From: Cololabis saira | Taxonomy: Eukaryota > Chordata > Actinopteri > Beloniformes > Belonidae | DNA: 64,000 bases | Direction of reading: 5' to 3' | NCBI RefSeq assembly: GCF_033807715.1 | Contig: NC_084587.1 | Span: forward strand, 10,382,863 to 10,446,862 | Shown here: one piece after another, positions 40,071 through 52,449 of the stretch | Layout of the letters: each line of letters opens with the position of its first letter | Numbering within the stretch: position 1 is the stretch's first letter | Position numbers and translations under genes: made by a program | The notes under the pieces: generated by a model | What the model saw: only the letters and a program-made list of their open reading frames with translations | Database searches by the model: none | Told to the model about the DNA's origin: nothing

Positions 40071-41020
40071 ATTGTTTTTATTGTCATTATTATTACTACT
40101 GTGACTAGTAATATCAGTTAGACCCAGATACAGATGAAGTTTTAATGTAAATCGGGGGCGGAGCCCTCAGTTACCAGTGTTTGGCTCCTTGTTTGTGTCT
40201 GGGAGACAGGTGTAAAAACGTCCTGTTTTAATAAAGTTTATTGTAGGAGCTGGCTTAGGTGATCCTGAACTACCTGTTTAGTTATGCCGCTTATTCATTA
40301 CCCGACACCTTTTGTTATCCATGACTTCTGTCCTCAATCTTTTAACAGTTTTTCTTTCTTCGGTGCCCTTGATTACAGAAAATCGGATTCAATTTGAATA
40401 CCATGGGTTTTCTCTGTTAAGTGCCTTGAAATGACTAAAATGTAAAAACTAAAATGTATTGTATGTTGTCAGGTACAGGTGACAGAATTACCCTACTGAT
40501 CATCCCTTACTAATCACTTACACCTACAAAAAAAATGCTTTTCGGTTAAGAAGGACTACACTTTGAATGTAATTTCAACTCCACTGAAGCAAAGAGCGTT
40601 GTTTATGTTCACGTTAGGCTATTAGACCTTTTATCTGTAGTGAGGACTAAGTGAGGTAGCAGTTAAAGCTTCAGTAGTATTGAGTCACTGGCAGTATGTT
40701 TTACTAAGTCCAGTCAATCACGCTGTGCGAGAAAACCTTCCAACCATTCATGCCAGTGAGAGAACGTGCTGCTGTCGAAGGTTATAGAAGGTTATAGAAG
40801 GTTATAGTCTGCGAGGTTAGGTGAGCATGATCTAACTGGTTAGAAGGACAGTTTTATCCACCTGATTGGCTGGTTTTGGACTAACTGGGGGCCAAACATC
40901 TCCCACCAGTATGAAACCTTCCAGAAGACCAACGTATCGTTGACGGTCTTTGTTCAGTTCTCTTTATACAGTTTATGATAAAGACAGAGGCCTCATAAAT
41001 GTCTCGTACCTCATATCTAC
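40071..41020. other. intron with a small triplet of gaaggttata units
   Basis: Three copies of gaaggttata at 40777-40807; otherwise nothing. Confidence 0.5.
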
Positions 41021-41028
41021 CTGAGCAG

Positions 41029-41671
41029 TAGGGATGGGCGGTATGGACTAAAAAATTTATCACGATAATTTCTGGCATTTATCCCGATAACGATAAAAAT
41101 GACGATAAAAAAAATACCAATTCAACTCCACCTTTGTAACTATAAATCTATCACCACATTCAGTCTTTGGAGCCCCCAAAACACTGCTCTAAAAGATACT
41201 AAATGTTACTAAACTACACCAATTAAATTGAATTAATAAAAACCAATTAAATTAGTACACCTGTACTGCAAAACTGGAATGACTCAAGCTCCTCGTTCTC
41301 AGATCCGCCATGTTTGTTAAACAAAAACATAATCAACGGGAATTTATCCTTCTTTCTTTCTTTCTTTCTTTCTTTCAGGCTCATATCCTTCCTTCCTTCC
41401 TTCCTTCCTTCCTTCCTTCCTTCCTTCCTTCCTTCCTTCCTTCCTTCCTTCCTTCCTTCCTTCCTTCCTTCCTTCCTTCCTTCCTTCCTTCCTTCCTTCC
41501 TTCCTTCCTTCCTTCCTTCCTTCCTTCCTTCCTTCCTTCACATACGTTCTGCGTGGATTTAACACAGAACCATAAATCCGGCTTTACACAAAAACGTCAT
41601 CAAGGGGAATTTATCATTTTTACCGTGGGGAATTTATTTGACGTTTTATCGTGAACGGTAAAATATTCCTA
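41029..41671. mobile_element. hAT-like MITE carrying (CTTT)n(CCTT)n, short copy
   Basis: 643 bp, ends tagggatgggcggtatgg and gtaaaatattccta. Perfect 8-bp target duplication ctgagcag at 41021-41028 and 41672-41679. Tetranucleotide tract 41349-41539 only. Right part has tgcgtggatttaacacagaa, resembling the Harbinger-like terminus. Confidence 0.93.
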
Positions 41672-41838
41672 CTGAGCAGCATTTGCTTGACAGCCCTGGG
41701 ATTTGAGAAAGAACATGAATGGACACAAATAATAATAATAAAAATGCTCTGTAACATGGGCACACAAATAGGCCCCTCGGTGCCTCCTCCAAAACTACTT
41801 GAAGCACTTTTTTCTCATTAACCAGGTGTTCCTGTCCT

Positions 41839-41841
<3 letters not shown>

Positions 41842-41931
<90 letters not shown>
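41842..41931. repeat. (TG)n microsatellite
   Basis: About 90 bp of TG followed by a short AG run. Confidence 0.95.
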
Positions 41932-41932
<1 letters not shown>

Positions 41933-42290
41933 AGAAAGAGAGAGAGAGAGAGCTCCATAAGGTCAACAGCCCCAAAACAAATTTAAGTGAGTCACTCAGG
42001 TCTCCCATCTCTGTCCATCATCTCTGACAGGTTGCCATGGTAATGCAGGCGGGAAGCAGCCCGCGGTGGCCTGTAGCCACACAGGACCACGTGGAGACAT
42101 ATGGCCTTATTATTGCTTTCGTCTCTGGGGGGGTTTAGCGGATGGAATAGAGGGAGTTAAGTGTGTGTTTGCGGCGCCCGCGGGAAACCATCACGATCCA
42201 CCGAGCCGAATTCTCCACGTCGGCTCACTGGAACGGAGAAAAATGGATCGGCTGGTCGGAGAGCAACATGCTCGTCCTCACCTGGACACA

Positions 42291-42315
42291 CACACACACA
42301 CGCACACACACACAC

Positions 42316-42363
<48 letters not shown>
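42291..42363. repeat. (CA)n microsatellite
   Basis: About 73 bp of CA with two CG interruptions. Confidence 0.95.
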
Positions 42364-42365
<2 letters not shown>

Positions 42366-42483
42366 CTCAGGCATGAGCCTGAGGGGTGATTGGAGCCAAT
42401 CGCTGTCTTTTGGGGACTGAAATATTCACGACTTGAGTCTTAAGCCTGAATTATGGTTCTGCGTTAAACCAACGCAGAGCCTA

Positions 42484-42590
42484 CGCCGTTGCCGTGACGC
42501 CGTTGCCGTGACGCCGTTGCCGTGACGCCGTTGCCGTGACGCCGTTGCCGTGACGCCGTGACGCCGTTGCCGTGACGCCGTTGCCGTGAC
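42484..42590. repeat. 14-bp minisatellite gccgttgccgtgac
   Basis: About seven near-perfect units, one shortened, inside the Harbinger-like element; a few units resume after the nested hAT at 43360. Confidence 0.93.
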
Positions 42591-43359
42591 TAGGTCTGTG
42601 TTGAAAAAATCGATTTCCCAATTCTAAATCGATTCTCATATTAATTTCTAAAAATCGATTCATATGTCTAAAGATCGATTTTTTCTTTATTTTTTTTTTT
42701 GGGGGGGGGGGGGGGGGGTTCTTTTATTTATTTATGTATTTTTTTTTTCATCATTACATTACAACTTTTGGTTATTTTTTTGTTTAGCCCCAAAAAAGGA
42801 ATGTTTTGTTGGACACGAGAATAACTGGTGACATGGTTTTGCCTTTAAATATGTTTAAAGGTATGAAAACATTTAATTGCATAAATTGTCTATATTTCAT
42901 TACTTTATATACTGTCTTGGGGTTACATTTGCAAAAAATGCTAAAAACCAAATGCTCAAAAATTAAAAACAAAAAATAGACCGAAAATGGAACAAATAAA
43001 AACGGAATGTGGGAAAAAATAAAACCGTTTTCATCCGTCTCTGTTTCCTCCCTGGATCTGTTTGGTAATTCTGACCCACACGATGTTTCTGAAAGCAGTT
43101 CTATCAACATTCTGGGAGCTGATTGGTCCTTACAGCATCATTAGCTGCCAATACTTGCTGTTTAATCTCAATATAATACTAGTAGTAATATTTTGCATAA
43201 CTACAGTCATATAATTCATGCAACAGCTAAAAAAACTGTTTTAATAACTAACCCAAATCAATATCGGAATCGAATCGAATCAAATCTTGATAATCGATTC
43301 TGAATCTTAAGAATCGAAATTGAAACGATTCTTGACATTTGAATCGATCCCCAGCCCTA
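42591..43359. mobile_element. hAT-like element, TAGGYCTGTGTTGAAAAAATC family, copy 1
   Basis: 769 bp, flanked by gccgtgac at 42583-42590 and 43360-43367; this also equals part of the minisatellite unit, so the duplication is less certain. Right end cgatccccagccctag less one base. Holds a run of 18 G at 42701-42718. Confidence 0.82.
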
Positions 43360-43778
43360 GCCGTGACGCCGTTGCCGTGACGCCGTCGTGAATCCTTTGG
43401 ACTTCTCCGTCACTCCATTTCGCCGCGGTGCAATACCCCCCCTGAACGCTAGTTGATACTTTGTTTAGCTTACGGCTTTGCTGGTCACAGTGAATCAAAG
43501 AGATAAGGACAACTATTGTGCAAAAAACCGAAACAAAAAAAATCACACACACACGAAGAAAAGAGTGCTGAAAGTTCACGACTGCTTCACGAACCGGAAC
43601 CGGGAATGCGTTGCTACCAAGCGAACCAATCACAGCCCTCTCGGTCTGCGTCGCCTCGACCCGTAGTTACATTTCTTGGGAGGTGCACGTCAGGCTACGG
43701 CAGAGGCTACGGAGAGATTCCCGCGTAGCCGCGTACCCTACGGCGTAGGTTCAACACAGAACCATAATTCAGCCTTTA

Positions 43779-44970
43779 TTCTTATTTCAATGTTGTTGGT
43801 AAGTTCTCCCGGTGTCATATCCAGAAACGAGACCAACGTTTTCTGTGAAGCAACAATCTGAACATGGATATTGAAGCCCTAGCGGCAGCAAAAGCCGTGT
43901 AATACTTCTGTATCTACCCGTGGTCTGAGGGTTTCTGTCGGCTTCTGCTTTAGTGTTTGTCCTTTTGGATTTCCTTGGGGTTTTTTTTGGTGCTTGAGTC
44001 TGTGTTTCAGTTTGGACCTGGGCTTTCCTGAGTTTATACCGTAATGCTTTGCTTCTTGCTTCATTCGCAGAACTTTGCTCTTCCTTTACACCAGGTAGAC
44101 GAGTCTGGACTTAAACAAGTCTGATTAAGAAGAAAGTACTTCTGAGGGTGGGAGGACACGCAACGGTTTTTCTGCTGGGTTTCTTTTTTTTCCTGCTGGG
44201 TTTCTAATCGTGGGCCGACACCAATTCAAAAATGTCAGAGATTTCCGAAAAAGGCTTCATCTTAATAAATCAAGTCGAGCAAGAGTCCAGCAGGATTTCA
44301 GAGCTGGAGCTTTCTCCTCTGCTTGTTGATGTGAAACACATCTTGTCGCGTCTCTCCTGGATGCATCGCCGGTAAAACGGGCCGAGCAAGAACTCGTCTG
44401 GGATTTGGACTTTACTTGTCTCGAATGAGGCTTTCAATTGGAACGATGTTTGGGCTGTGAATGAGGACATTTCAGGAGCTTCACATGAGTTACAGCTCTC
44501 TTAGTCCTGCATGTGGGTCGTCCTCCACCCACCACAGCGTCCCTCACGTTCCCCACATTCAATAATTACAGGTGTAATACGTCCGTTCTAACCTCAACCA
44601 ACTGCTCAGATGTAAAATCACGACGGGAACTCCAGATATTAAATATTAATTATTATTAGTCCAGATGAGGATCAGTAAAACTGAAAACTGAAATGATCCC
44701 AGATTATAATACTGCGACCACGGACGAATGCAGCGGGCGCCGGGGATGATGCGGCTTCATCCACCTCCCTCTCTCCTTGAAGCAACCGCCACCCTGGAAC
44801 AAGTTAACCCTCCACTTATCAGAACATATCCCTCTTTTTTTTTCCTGAATCCAATTATTATTAGTATTAAAATATGGAACAGCCTAAATAATGAATAAAA
44901 AAACTGTAGTTCAATAAATACATTTAAAACGATGTATAAATCCAATATAATCGAAAGATACAGAACATTA
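43779..44970. other. intron, nothing recognised
   Basis: Ordinary intron. Confidence 0.45.
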
Positions 44971-44981
44971 GTGTGATACAA

Positions 44982-45019
<38 letters not shown>

Positions 45020-45043
45020 TATATATATATAGTTTTGTATCAC
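44971..45043. repeat. perfect TA-cored hairpin
   Basis: gtgatacaaaactatatata and its exact complement surround a (TA)n core, a cruciform-prone palindrome of about 73 bp. Confidence 0.85.
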
Positions 45044-45290
45044 ATGTAATGATTGGTCTTTGGTTTCCTTTTGTTTTCACTCTTCTAGAGATTTTTCTTT
45101 TTTTTGTTGTTTTTGTTTCCTCTAATAATTGATTATTTACTTTCTCTGTTAGTTGTTTTTCTGAAATCTGTTTGTTTTTTTACTTGATTTTTCTGAAATA
45201 TTTACGTTTGTCTTCCTTCTTCTTCTTCTTTTTGTTGTTGTAGATTGTTTGTCCCGATGTTTTAGTATCAACTATGAAGTAAACACAGTT

Positions 45291-45460
45291 CAAAAGGGTA
45301 GGCACAATAAGCTTAGGCTTCAGCCTACACCTTTTGGTCGGTTTATTCTTTACTTCTTTTTTTTTAATTATTTCTTTCCTACGAAAGGAAATGAAATGTA
45401 TTGTATAAATTGAAACTGATCGACCAAATAAATTACTACTACTATTATGTTTCCAATAAA
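45291..45460 (+). mobile_element. retroelement 3' fragment, uninterrupted copy
   Basis: Contains gggtaggcacaataagctt and cagcctacaccttttgg, then an AT-rich tail with (tac)n. Unoccupied counterpart of 21282-21810. Confidence 0.6.
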
Positions 45461-45884
45461 GTCTCATTGATGAGTAATCAGAATACAGCATCTTGAGATC
45501 ACTTTACATTCTGTGGTTGGAAAAGCTCTTCTTAATCGAATCAACATTTGCTTTGAGCATCATGTAAATACTCCTTTAAATATTCAAGTTTAGTTTGTGT
45601 CATTTTAAATTGTGGACTGTTTATTTTTATTCTTCTATTTTATTACTTGATATTTTGCACCGTGGGTCAGAGAAGACTGTAATTCCATTTGTGCTGTATG
45701 TTGAACATATAGTATATCTGATAATAAAGCTTGGAACTTGAAACTTGAAAAACTTGAGGTTGATTTTCATAAATATGTTTGAACAATTTTCAATCACTAT
45801 GTTTTTTCAGAGATGACGGTTCACCATTTTATCCACCTCAAAAATGTCTTAACCCTATTTTCACACATGTCAGTTTTCCACCAT

Positions 45885-46775
45885 CGCAGGATGGATCCAT
45901 AGGCCAGAGCCCAAAATTTCACTTGTCAGTACCACTCAAGGTGACCAAACTTACTTATGATTTTTGAAAAGATCGATGTCTATAGATGATATTCTGGTAT
46001 GATAACCTTCCTGAGTGGCAGCTGGATCATAGTTATCAGCTCATGAAGTCACCCACCCCCTTCAGAAAATTACACTTTAGATGCTGGTGCATATCCTGGT
46101 TTAGACTCATGTACAGGAAATCTGTCAATGTTTCACAATATTGTCTTTGGTATCATTTTAAAGGGGACCTTTTAAGCATTCATTTAAGCTAAGATGTGAA
46201 TCTTTCTGACCAACATAGAGGTCACTGCAGCTCTTTAAACTATAAACAACACACATTTTTACACAATCTTTTATCCCTGTGTCATCTAGGAACAACAGAG
46301 ACACAAAATACAAAAACTGGAATATTCACAGGACCATGGGGATTCAGGAAATGTATAATATACGCATACTATATTGTTGTTACCGGTCATTGTGAGCCTT
46401 AAACTAGAAGAGCATCATTAGGCTCCTATGAAACTATAACAGCCACTAATGTCACAAACTGGTCTTTATCTGCAAATACACGACATAAAGGACTTAACAA
46501 TGAGATAAGGAACCAGCTTAGTTTTATAAACAACATTAGAGACACAAAATACAAAAAATACAAAAAATGTATAATATAACCAATTTAGAATCATCAATTA
46601 ACCTGAAGGGGGTGGGTGACTTCATGAGCTGATAACTCTGATCCAGCTGCCACTCAGGAAGGTTATCATACCAGAATATCATCTATAGACATGGATCTTT
46701 TCAAAAATCATAAGTAAGTTTGGTCACCTTGAGTGGTTACTGATATCTGGTCTGGCCCATGGACTATCCGGACAA
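45885..46775. mobile_element. fold-back element of about 890 bp
   Basis: Left arm 45890-46085 and right arm 46600-46770 are inverted, sharing gatgatattctggtatgata and ggtgaccaaacttacttatg. Interior 46090-46600 shows no frame of interest. Confidence 0.75.
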
Positions 46776-48492
46776 GCTGCTTTTATCACTAACGGAGCTG
46801 TCCGCGGTACTAGTCGGAGTTAAGTAGAACATTTTCAGTGTTTAACTATTTGATTGATTAAAGTTGGTCTCGGCCAGGCAGCAAATGGCTACTGAAATTG
46901 TTATTTTTATACCGATGCAACAGTACTATCATATGTGAGAGAGTATTGACGTGCGTTTCTGCCAGTGGCCGTCCACCGTTCCCGTTCCGTGTTCATTAAT
47001 CTGACTGTCCGCGAGGCGTTCAATCAGCCTCAGAATCTCTGATCAATGTGAACGGTAAAAGCTTGCCCTGTGAAGTCAAATGAGGATTAATTATTGAATA
47101 AAGATGTGGATTTCTTTTTTTCCTGTTCTGTAATAGGCCCAAAAAGCAAAACAGGGAGCTTCAGAGGAAGAGGAGGAAGAAGGATGCTTTCATTTTCAGA
47201 TGGCTGTGGGTTAAGATAAAGATAAAAGGAAATCTCATTATAAGTGCTAAACTAATATCTCTGTTCAGTTTGTGCTTTAAGCTTTTATTGGCTGTCAAAA
47301 CAAATTCTGTCTTTCCTCAGGGAGAGTGTGTAATGTGAATATTAGTGCACAAATTTGTACAAATTTAATTCAACAAATAAACCAAAGTTAAATGTTCTTT
47401 TTTTTAACAGATTGCCAGAAACTCATTTGAGAGCTATTTCAAGGTTCCTCATTGTGTTTCTAAGCAGAAGAAACAATAATAGGTAGCGTCTTCACACCTC
47501 ACACCAGCAACGGTTTCCAAGCGTTATTACTGTCCATCCTAAGTTTGGATCACTTTCTGATTGACTCGGGTCCAGAACAAGAACTGTGAGCTACATAGAT
47601 GAATGAAACAATCCTGCATCCGGACCCGGAGCAACGTCAGATGTTTGTCACTTTTAAGCTGTGACATGTCCGACCTCTGCTAGAAGTTTCATGTAAATTC
47701 TTCCACAACTCTTGTTTTTTTATTTCTGCTAAGAAACGAAGTGAAACCAGATCGACGGCATAACCTTTTTTTCTGGGTTTTTAGGAGGGAGAGTGTTGAT
47801 TGAGGTGATAACGTGAATCAAGCCATAAGCTGCTGCACAGTCCCAGAAACAGCAAGAAATCCAATTTGAAACGGAAACCCGTTGTGTTGACGGCAGGATA
47901 AAAATACATTTTAATGATCCCGCAACTGCCTGTTTGACTTTGTCTCTTTCAGTTCTTTAATTCATTTACTTGGAAAACAACCTGACCTCAACCCAGAATG
48001 AGTATTAGCTTCAGAACCCCAAAAATGCAGAAACATTAAAAGTTCAAGGTCAGTGCAGAGGTGATGATTTGAGGTCATTTTGCAGTCACATGACCTGGTC
48101 ATTGAGTCAACCTTGAACTCCTCTGCATACCAGAGAGGGTAAAATTCTTCAGGCAATCCGTCCAACCACTAAAGCTTTAAACCTGGTTTATGTTTCTGGC
48201 ACCCGTGCCAACTCTGGCGTTTATACTTCTGCGTTATTGTTTGTCAATCTGTAATTACACCCCCAACCACTAGGTGGCAGGGTAGGTTCTTGTTCTGCAG
48301 CGTTGTAGCTCGCTGTGCAGTTTCCTTTTGTTAACTTTGTGTCTTAAAGTAAGATTAAGTTAATGTTAAGTAAATGTTGAGCTCCAGTGGTCTTTACAGA
48401 TATTTCAGGAAACTGTCACAGTTCCTGACGAGAAACTCAAAAATGTTTTTCAAAAGTCCACCAATCAAATTTCTTGCATTCTGCATCGATGC
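46776..48492. other. intron, nothing recognised
   Basis: About 1.7 kb of unremarkable AT-rich intron. Confidence 0.45.
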
Positions 48493-48500
48493 GTAGTTAC

Positions 48501-49369
48501 TAGTGATGCACCGATTGTTCAGTAACCGAAATTGTTCGGCCGAAAATGGCAAAAAAACACTTTCGGTGTTCGGTGGAATAAGTGGGGAAAAAAAAACGAA
48601 CAATTAATAACGGCGTTGTAATATAAATAGACTGGCCGCTCCGTAACTGTTGCGCACCACATAAATAGTTGGCCAACCAAAAACTAACCACATAAGAATT
48701 TTACCTAACATTCACCAGCAGGTGGAACCAAAACAACATAAATCAATCTATTACAGGTGCGTTTAGATGAGGAAATCAAACAGCGAAGAGCGTGGAGTGA
48801 AGTGGTGCGGTGCAAACATGTCAGCAGTGTGGAAGTATTTTAGATTGGCAAAGAATAATACAAGAATGGCTGTTTGCAATGAATGTTCTGCTCAAATATC
48901 TAGAGGGGGCACATCTGCAAAGTCTTTCAGCTACAAGTTTGATTTATCATTTGAAATGATAAAAAACCCTGAGCACTTTAATGCATTTTTATTGTTTTAA
49001 GGCCTATGTTACAATGTTCAGTCAGTTAAGCCTAACGTAAGCTCAAAGATGGCCAAAAAATTTATTTTGCTAATTTATTTATTTTAAGTTATTGTTCTTT
49101 GCTGGAATATTTAAGAAATGCTGGGAAATTAAAAAATGTTCAGTTTTTTATGTTAAACAAATGTTTTCTACCTTGTAATTTTGTAAAAGATTTTTTCTTT
49201 TAAAAGCATGCCTAAATCAAATTTATTTGATTTATGCAATGGCGAAAAAATTGGCAAAATAAATGAAAAACTGCGAAGAACCATGTTCGGAATTGTTCGG
49301 TATTCGGCCAAGTGTTTATTATTTTTGGTTTCGGTTTCGGCCACAAATTTTCATTTCGGTGCATCACTA
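48501..49369 (+). mobile_element. deleted hAT transposon keeping a BED zinc-finger start
   Basis: Ends tagtgatgcaccgattgttc and attttcatttcggtgcatca, perfect 8-bp target duplication gtagttac at 48493-48500 and 49370-49377. A plus frame at 48818-48999 reads SAVWKYFRLAKNNTRMAVCN then ECSAQISRGGTSAKSFSY, like the BED finger of hAT transposases (W, CxxC present) but without the usual His pair; the catalytic part is gone. Confidence 0.88.
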
Positions 49370-49421
49370 GTAGTTACAGTTACATGTGTAATTTAAGACA
49401 GGCTATGTCGTAGCTACATAG

Positions 49422-50210
49422 TGTCAGTGTTCGACATTTCCCCCAGTTTGTGTTTGTTTTGCCCCGCCTGTCTTCCATCTGCCCTGATTGTTCACACCTG
49501 TGTCTCGTTACCCCCTGTGTATATCTGGTCTTGTCTTATCTTCCCCCTGCCCCCTGTCGTTCCGTACTGTTTTCTCCCTCCATGTTTCCACACCTAGTTT
49601 TTTGGATTCCTGTTTTGTTCTTGTTTTGATCCTGCTCTGCAGCGTTTTTTGTTCTCGTTTTTTGCGGAATAAACCCTGTTTTTTTGCTGAACTCCTGCCC
49701 CCCGCTCACCTGCGTCTGGGTCCTAAACAACCCCTACCTGACAGAACGGACTGACCAATATGGACCCAGCGGGAGAAAGTTTTGCCTTCTGGGACATCGT
49801 GTACCGGGAGGCAGAACTCTCGATTCCTGGTTGGCGGCACCCTGAGGAGGAGGAATCTCCCTTCAGGGGAACACGCCTGGCTCGGGGAGGGCCCAGAAGC
49901 ATTCAGGCTCAGGAACGACGCCGCCGCCGCCGTCATCCCCAGCTAGCCGCTGTTCTGGCGGTGGTCCTGGACGCATCAGCCCCTGCTCCGGTGATGGTCC
50001 CGGACCCCCCGCAGCAAGCACCACGGACCCGGGTTCCCCCTCAGCCGGCTCCTCATATCCTGTGTTCCCCGCCAAGTCAAGGTTCCCCGCCAAGTCGCCC
50101 AAGCCCCACGCCAAGTCGCCCAAGCCCCACGTCAAGGCCCAAGCTAGCAAGGATGAGGTTGAAGTTGAGCTGTTTGACCCTGATGCCCAGCACACTGTAA
50201 TGTTTGGTGA
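49422..50210 (+). mobile_element. LTR retrotransposon 5' fragment: LTR and start of gag
   Basis: LTR-like segment 49422-49743 begins tgtcag and ends ctgaca and includes aataaa near 49669. It is followed by a frame at 49760-50200 beginning MDPAGESFAFWDIVYREAEL, with an RRRRRR stretch and then proline/serine-rich text. This layout matches non-coding-side ends of fish Ty3/Gypsy elements. No protease, reverse transcriptase or second LTR follows, so it is a remnant. It lies about 390 bp from the grin2b exon at 50600. Confidence 0.6.
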
Positions 50211-50599
50211 TAACCACAAAGATCATTTAGAAGAGACACCTCAAACCCACAGTCAGGCACGGCAGCGGAAGGGTAATGATTTGGGATTATTCTGCAGTAA
50301 CAATCACCAGCACCAGTCCTGGGTACTTTGCAGTCATAGATCCAACCATAAACTCCTCTGCTGGTGGTGACAGATGCATGAAGCTGAACAGTTACTTCAT
50401 GTTACTCCTGCTGGAGGTGGATCTACAAGCAACCGAGTCGTGGGTGTACTTAGTGTTGCCAACATGATATTTCATCTAAATAAATAATGGCTATACAAGT
50501 ATATCTGACTAGGACCCGCTATGACCAGATGTTTTCACACAGGACGTTTTTTCGTACAACTCCACATGTGTTCACACAGCCGACTACAGACCGACTCAC

Positions 50600-50792
50600 T
50601 TTAAGATTTCCTTGGAGTAGCCGACGCTGGAGCCTTTTTTGTCGGGCGTCCCGAGGCAGCTGGACTTCAGCAGCGTGTGTGGCCCCCGGTCCAACATCAT
50701 GGTGGAGGTTGCCGTGGCGATGACAGCCACTGCGTCACGTACCCTGGCCTCGATGTTGTAGTCCCATTCGTCATATGACACAGAGATAAGCC
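50600..50792 (-). CDS. grin2b: grin2b exon: ATD, R2 end and return strands
   Basis: 193 bp, enters in phase 1, leaves in phase 2. It begins with the Gly completed across the intron, then [20 protein letters not shown], and ends [10 protein letters not shown] with two bases of the Lys codon. Acceptor is ctcccag behind a long CT-rich tract; donor is the strong gtgagt. The Glu of YDEWD matches human Glu284, reported as a zinc ligand, and the Cys of KSSC matches Cys321 of the ATD disulfide. The stretch after this Cys is three residues longer than in human GluN2B and poorly conserved, which accounts for the 9-bp excess of the three exons over the mammalian single exon (599 bp from memory). Confidence 0.94.
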
Positions 50793-51270
50793 CTGGGAGA
50801 GAGGGAGGGAGAGAGAGAGGGTGAGAGGAAGGGTATGAAGGAAAGGAGGTGGAGAAAGACAGAATAGAGTGAGAAAAAAAGGTGGGTGCAAAAATAGCAA
50901 GCAAGGAGCCGTGGAAAAATAGCATTTTATAGCAATAATAAAAAGGCAATAGAGCGTTTAGAAAGAGAAGCAAAATTAAAAGTGCAATTACACCTCAGGA
51001 ATACTATAATAGATATAATATAATAGAAAATTAACACGCCGACTCTGAAGCACAACGATGCCAGTTAAAAATTATGAAAGAAAAGCTGAATGAGAGCATT
51101 ATCCTGGTCATTATCCTGGTCAGCCCTGGTCTATAACCAGGGCTGCACATAAGTGGGCCGCCAGAGCGTATGCGCCGTCAAAATCCACAGTGCGCTGTCA
51201 ATCTTGTGCTGCGAAGCGCTTTTGCGTACCAACAGCTGGGGCTCATATTATTGGTTGTGGCCAGACCAGA
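50793..51270. other. intron with CT-rich splice tract
   Basis: 50795-50830 is the purine complement of a long pyrimidine tract before the exon; the rest is unremarkable. Confidence 0.55.
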
Positions 51271-51279
51271 ATACTAATA

Positions 51280-52030
51280 TTTCATTTCATTTCATTTCAT
51301 TTTTTATTTATTCCATATCATGGGAATAGTTCACATATGTTCCATTCCATGATGGAAAAGGGGCAAGAAGAAGAAAGCCTTATATGCCAAGCCCCTTTCT
51401 CAAAAAAAAATAAAACAATTCATATAAAGATGGTCTGTCCGTCTATTCAACAATCAATACTTATATAATACCAAAAAAAGGAATAATGAAAAAACAAAAA
51501 AAATAAGAAAACATACACACTAACTCACCAACAATATAAAAACAGAAACAACAAAATATATTTTACCCGTTAAATTCATATTGTCTAATTGTATGGTCTT
51601 TGTACAATTTTTTGAACTGGTGAATATTTCTACAATCTTTCAAATCAGCTGCCAAGGAGTTCCATAATTTTACACCAGAAACTGAAATACACATTTGTTT
51701 TAAAGTGGTGCGTGCAAACGGATGTTTAAAATCAAATTTCCTCCTATGGTTGTTATCTTCCGAACTAAAAACAAAAAAACGTTGTATATTTTCAGGCAAT
51801 ATTCTGCTTTTTGCCTTGAACATAACTAATAAAGTCTGTAACTCAATAATGTCTTTAAGTTTAATTAATCCTGCATTAATGAAAAGTCCATTGGTGTGTT
51901 CTCTTGCCTGCTTTTTATGTATGATCCTTACTGCTCTCTTCTGTAAAATAAACAAAGGCTTGATATTTGTTGTGTATGTATTCCCCCAAACTTCCACACA
52001 ATAACTAAAATAAGGCAAAATAAGGGAGCA
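51280..52030 (-). mobile_element. LINE 3' fragment with RT C-terminus
   Basis: Minus frame (51563-52018) reads MPYFSYCVEVWGNTYTTNIK, PLFILQKRAVRIIHKKQ and VSGVKLWNSLAADLKDC, a LINE reverse-transcriptase C-terminal region (YC..VWG, LQKRA.RII, LWN.L). 151 codons are open, so it is relatively young. Its 3' UTR ends in (atgaa)n at 51281-51301. 5' truncated near 52030. Confidence 0.85.
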
Positions 52031-52039
52031 ATATTAAAA

Positions 52040-52430
52040 AATCTATTGCGAGAGCTTTTCCCCAGAACTGCCACTCAAAGTTGGTACTGGCCAATCACAG
52101 CGCGTCATTACTCGCTCTCCATACTCGTTGCGGCGGTGGGTTGGGCAGGAAGAGAGGTAAGGATCAGCTTTACTGAACAAACCCCGACACGTCTCGTCAA
52201 AATGTCCAAGAAGCAAGCGCCATTAAGTAATTATTTTGGCGTTCCACCACCACCAACTACAAAGAGACGCCAAACTGAACCACTACCCGAATCGAACAGA
52301 AAACGTGTGTTCGCCGAGAAGTGGCTGCATGATGTTACGCGGCGACGTGCACCGTACGTTCGCGGTCCAGCGTATCCTACCCCGTAAGCTCTGCGTTGGT
52401 GCAACGCGGAACCATAAATCAGTCATCCGT
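52040..52430 (+). mobile_element. transposon fragment with short basic ORF and Harbinger-like end
   Basis: Frame from 52201 reads MSKKQAPLSNYFGVPPPPTT then RKRVFAEKWLHDVTRRRAPY; the FxEKWL text resembles N-termini of transposase-derived proteins, but I cannot place it. It runs into ctctgcgttggtgcaacgcg and aaccataaatcag, a Harbinger-like terminus. Confidence 0.4.
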
Positions 52431-52449
52431 CACTGCATGCAGCAGACGC

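Larger units (their letters stand above)
42443..43775. mobile_element. PIF/Harbinger-like element, copy 1, with nested hAT
   Basis: Ends agcctgaattatggttctgc and cagaaccataattcagcct, flanked by TTA at 42440-42442 and 43776-43778. The remnant outside the nested hAT is about 560 bp; no transposase is left. Same family, reverse orientation, at 59894-61512. Confidence 0.82.

Noticed and set aside
42161..42420. Frames with long HTHTHT or CVCVCV runs
   Set aside because: Translations of (CA)n/(GT)n microsatellites.
49760..50200. Host protein gene starting MDPAGESF
   Set aside because: It directly follows an LTR-like segment ending ctgaca, the layout of a retrotransposon gag, and it is not followed by other exons.
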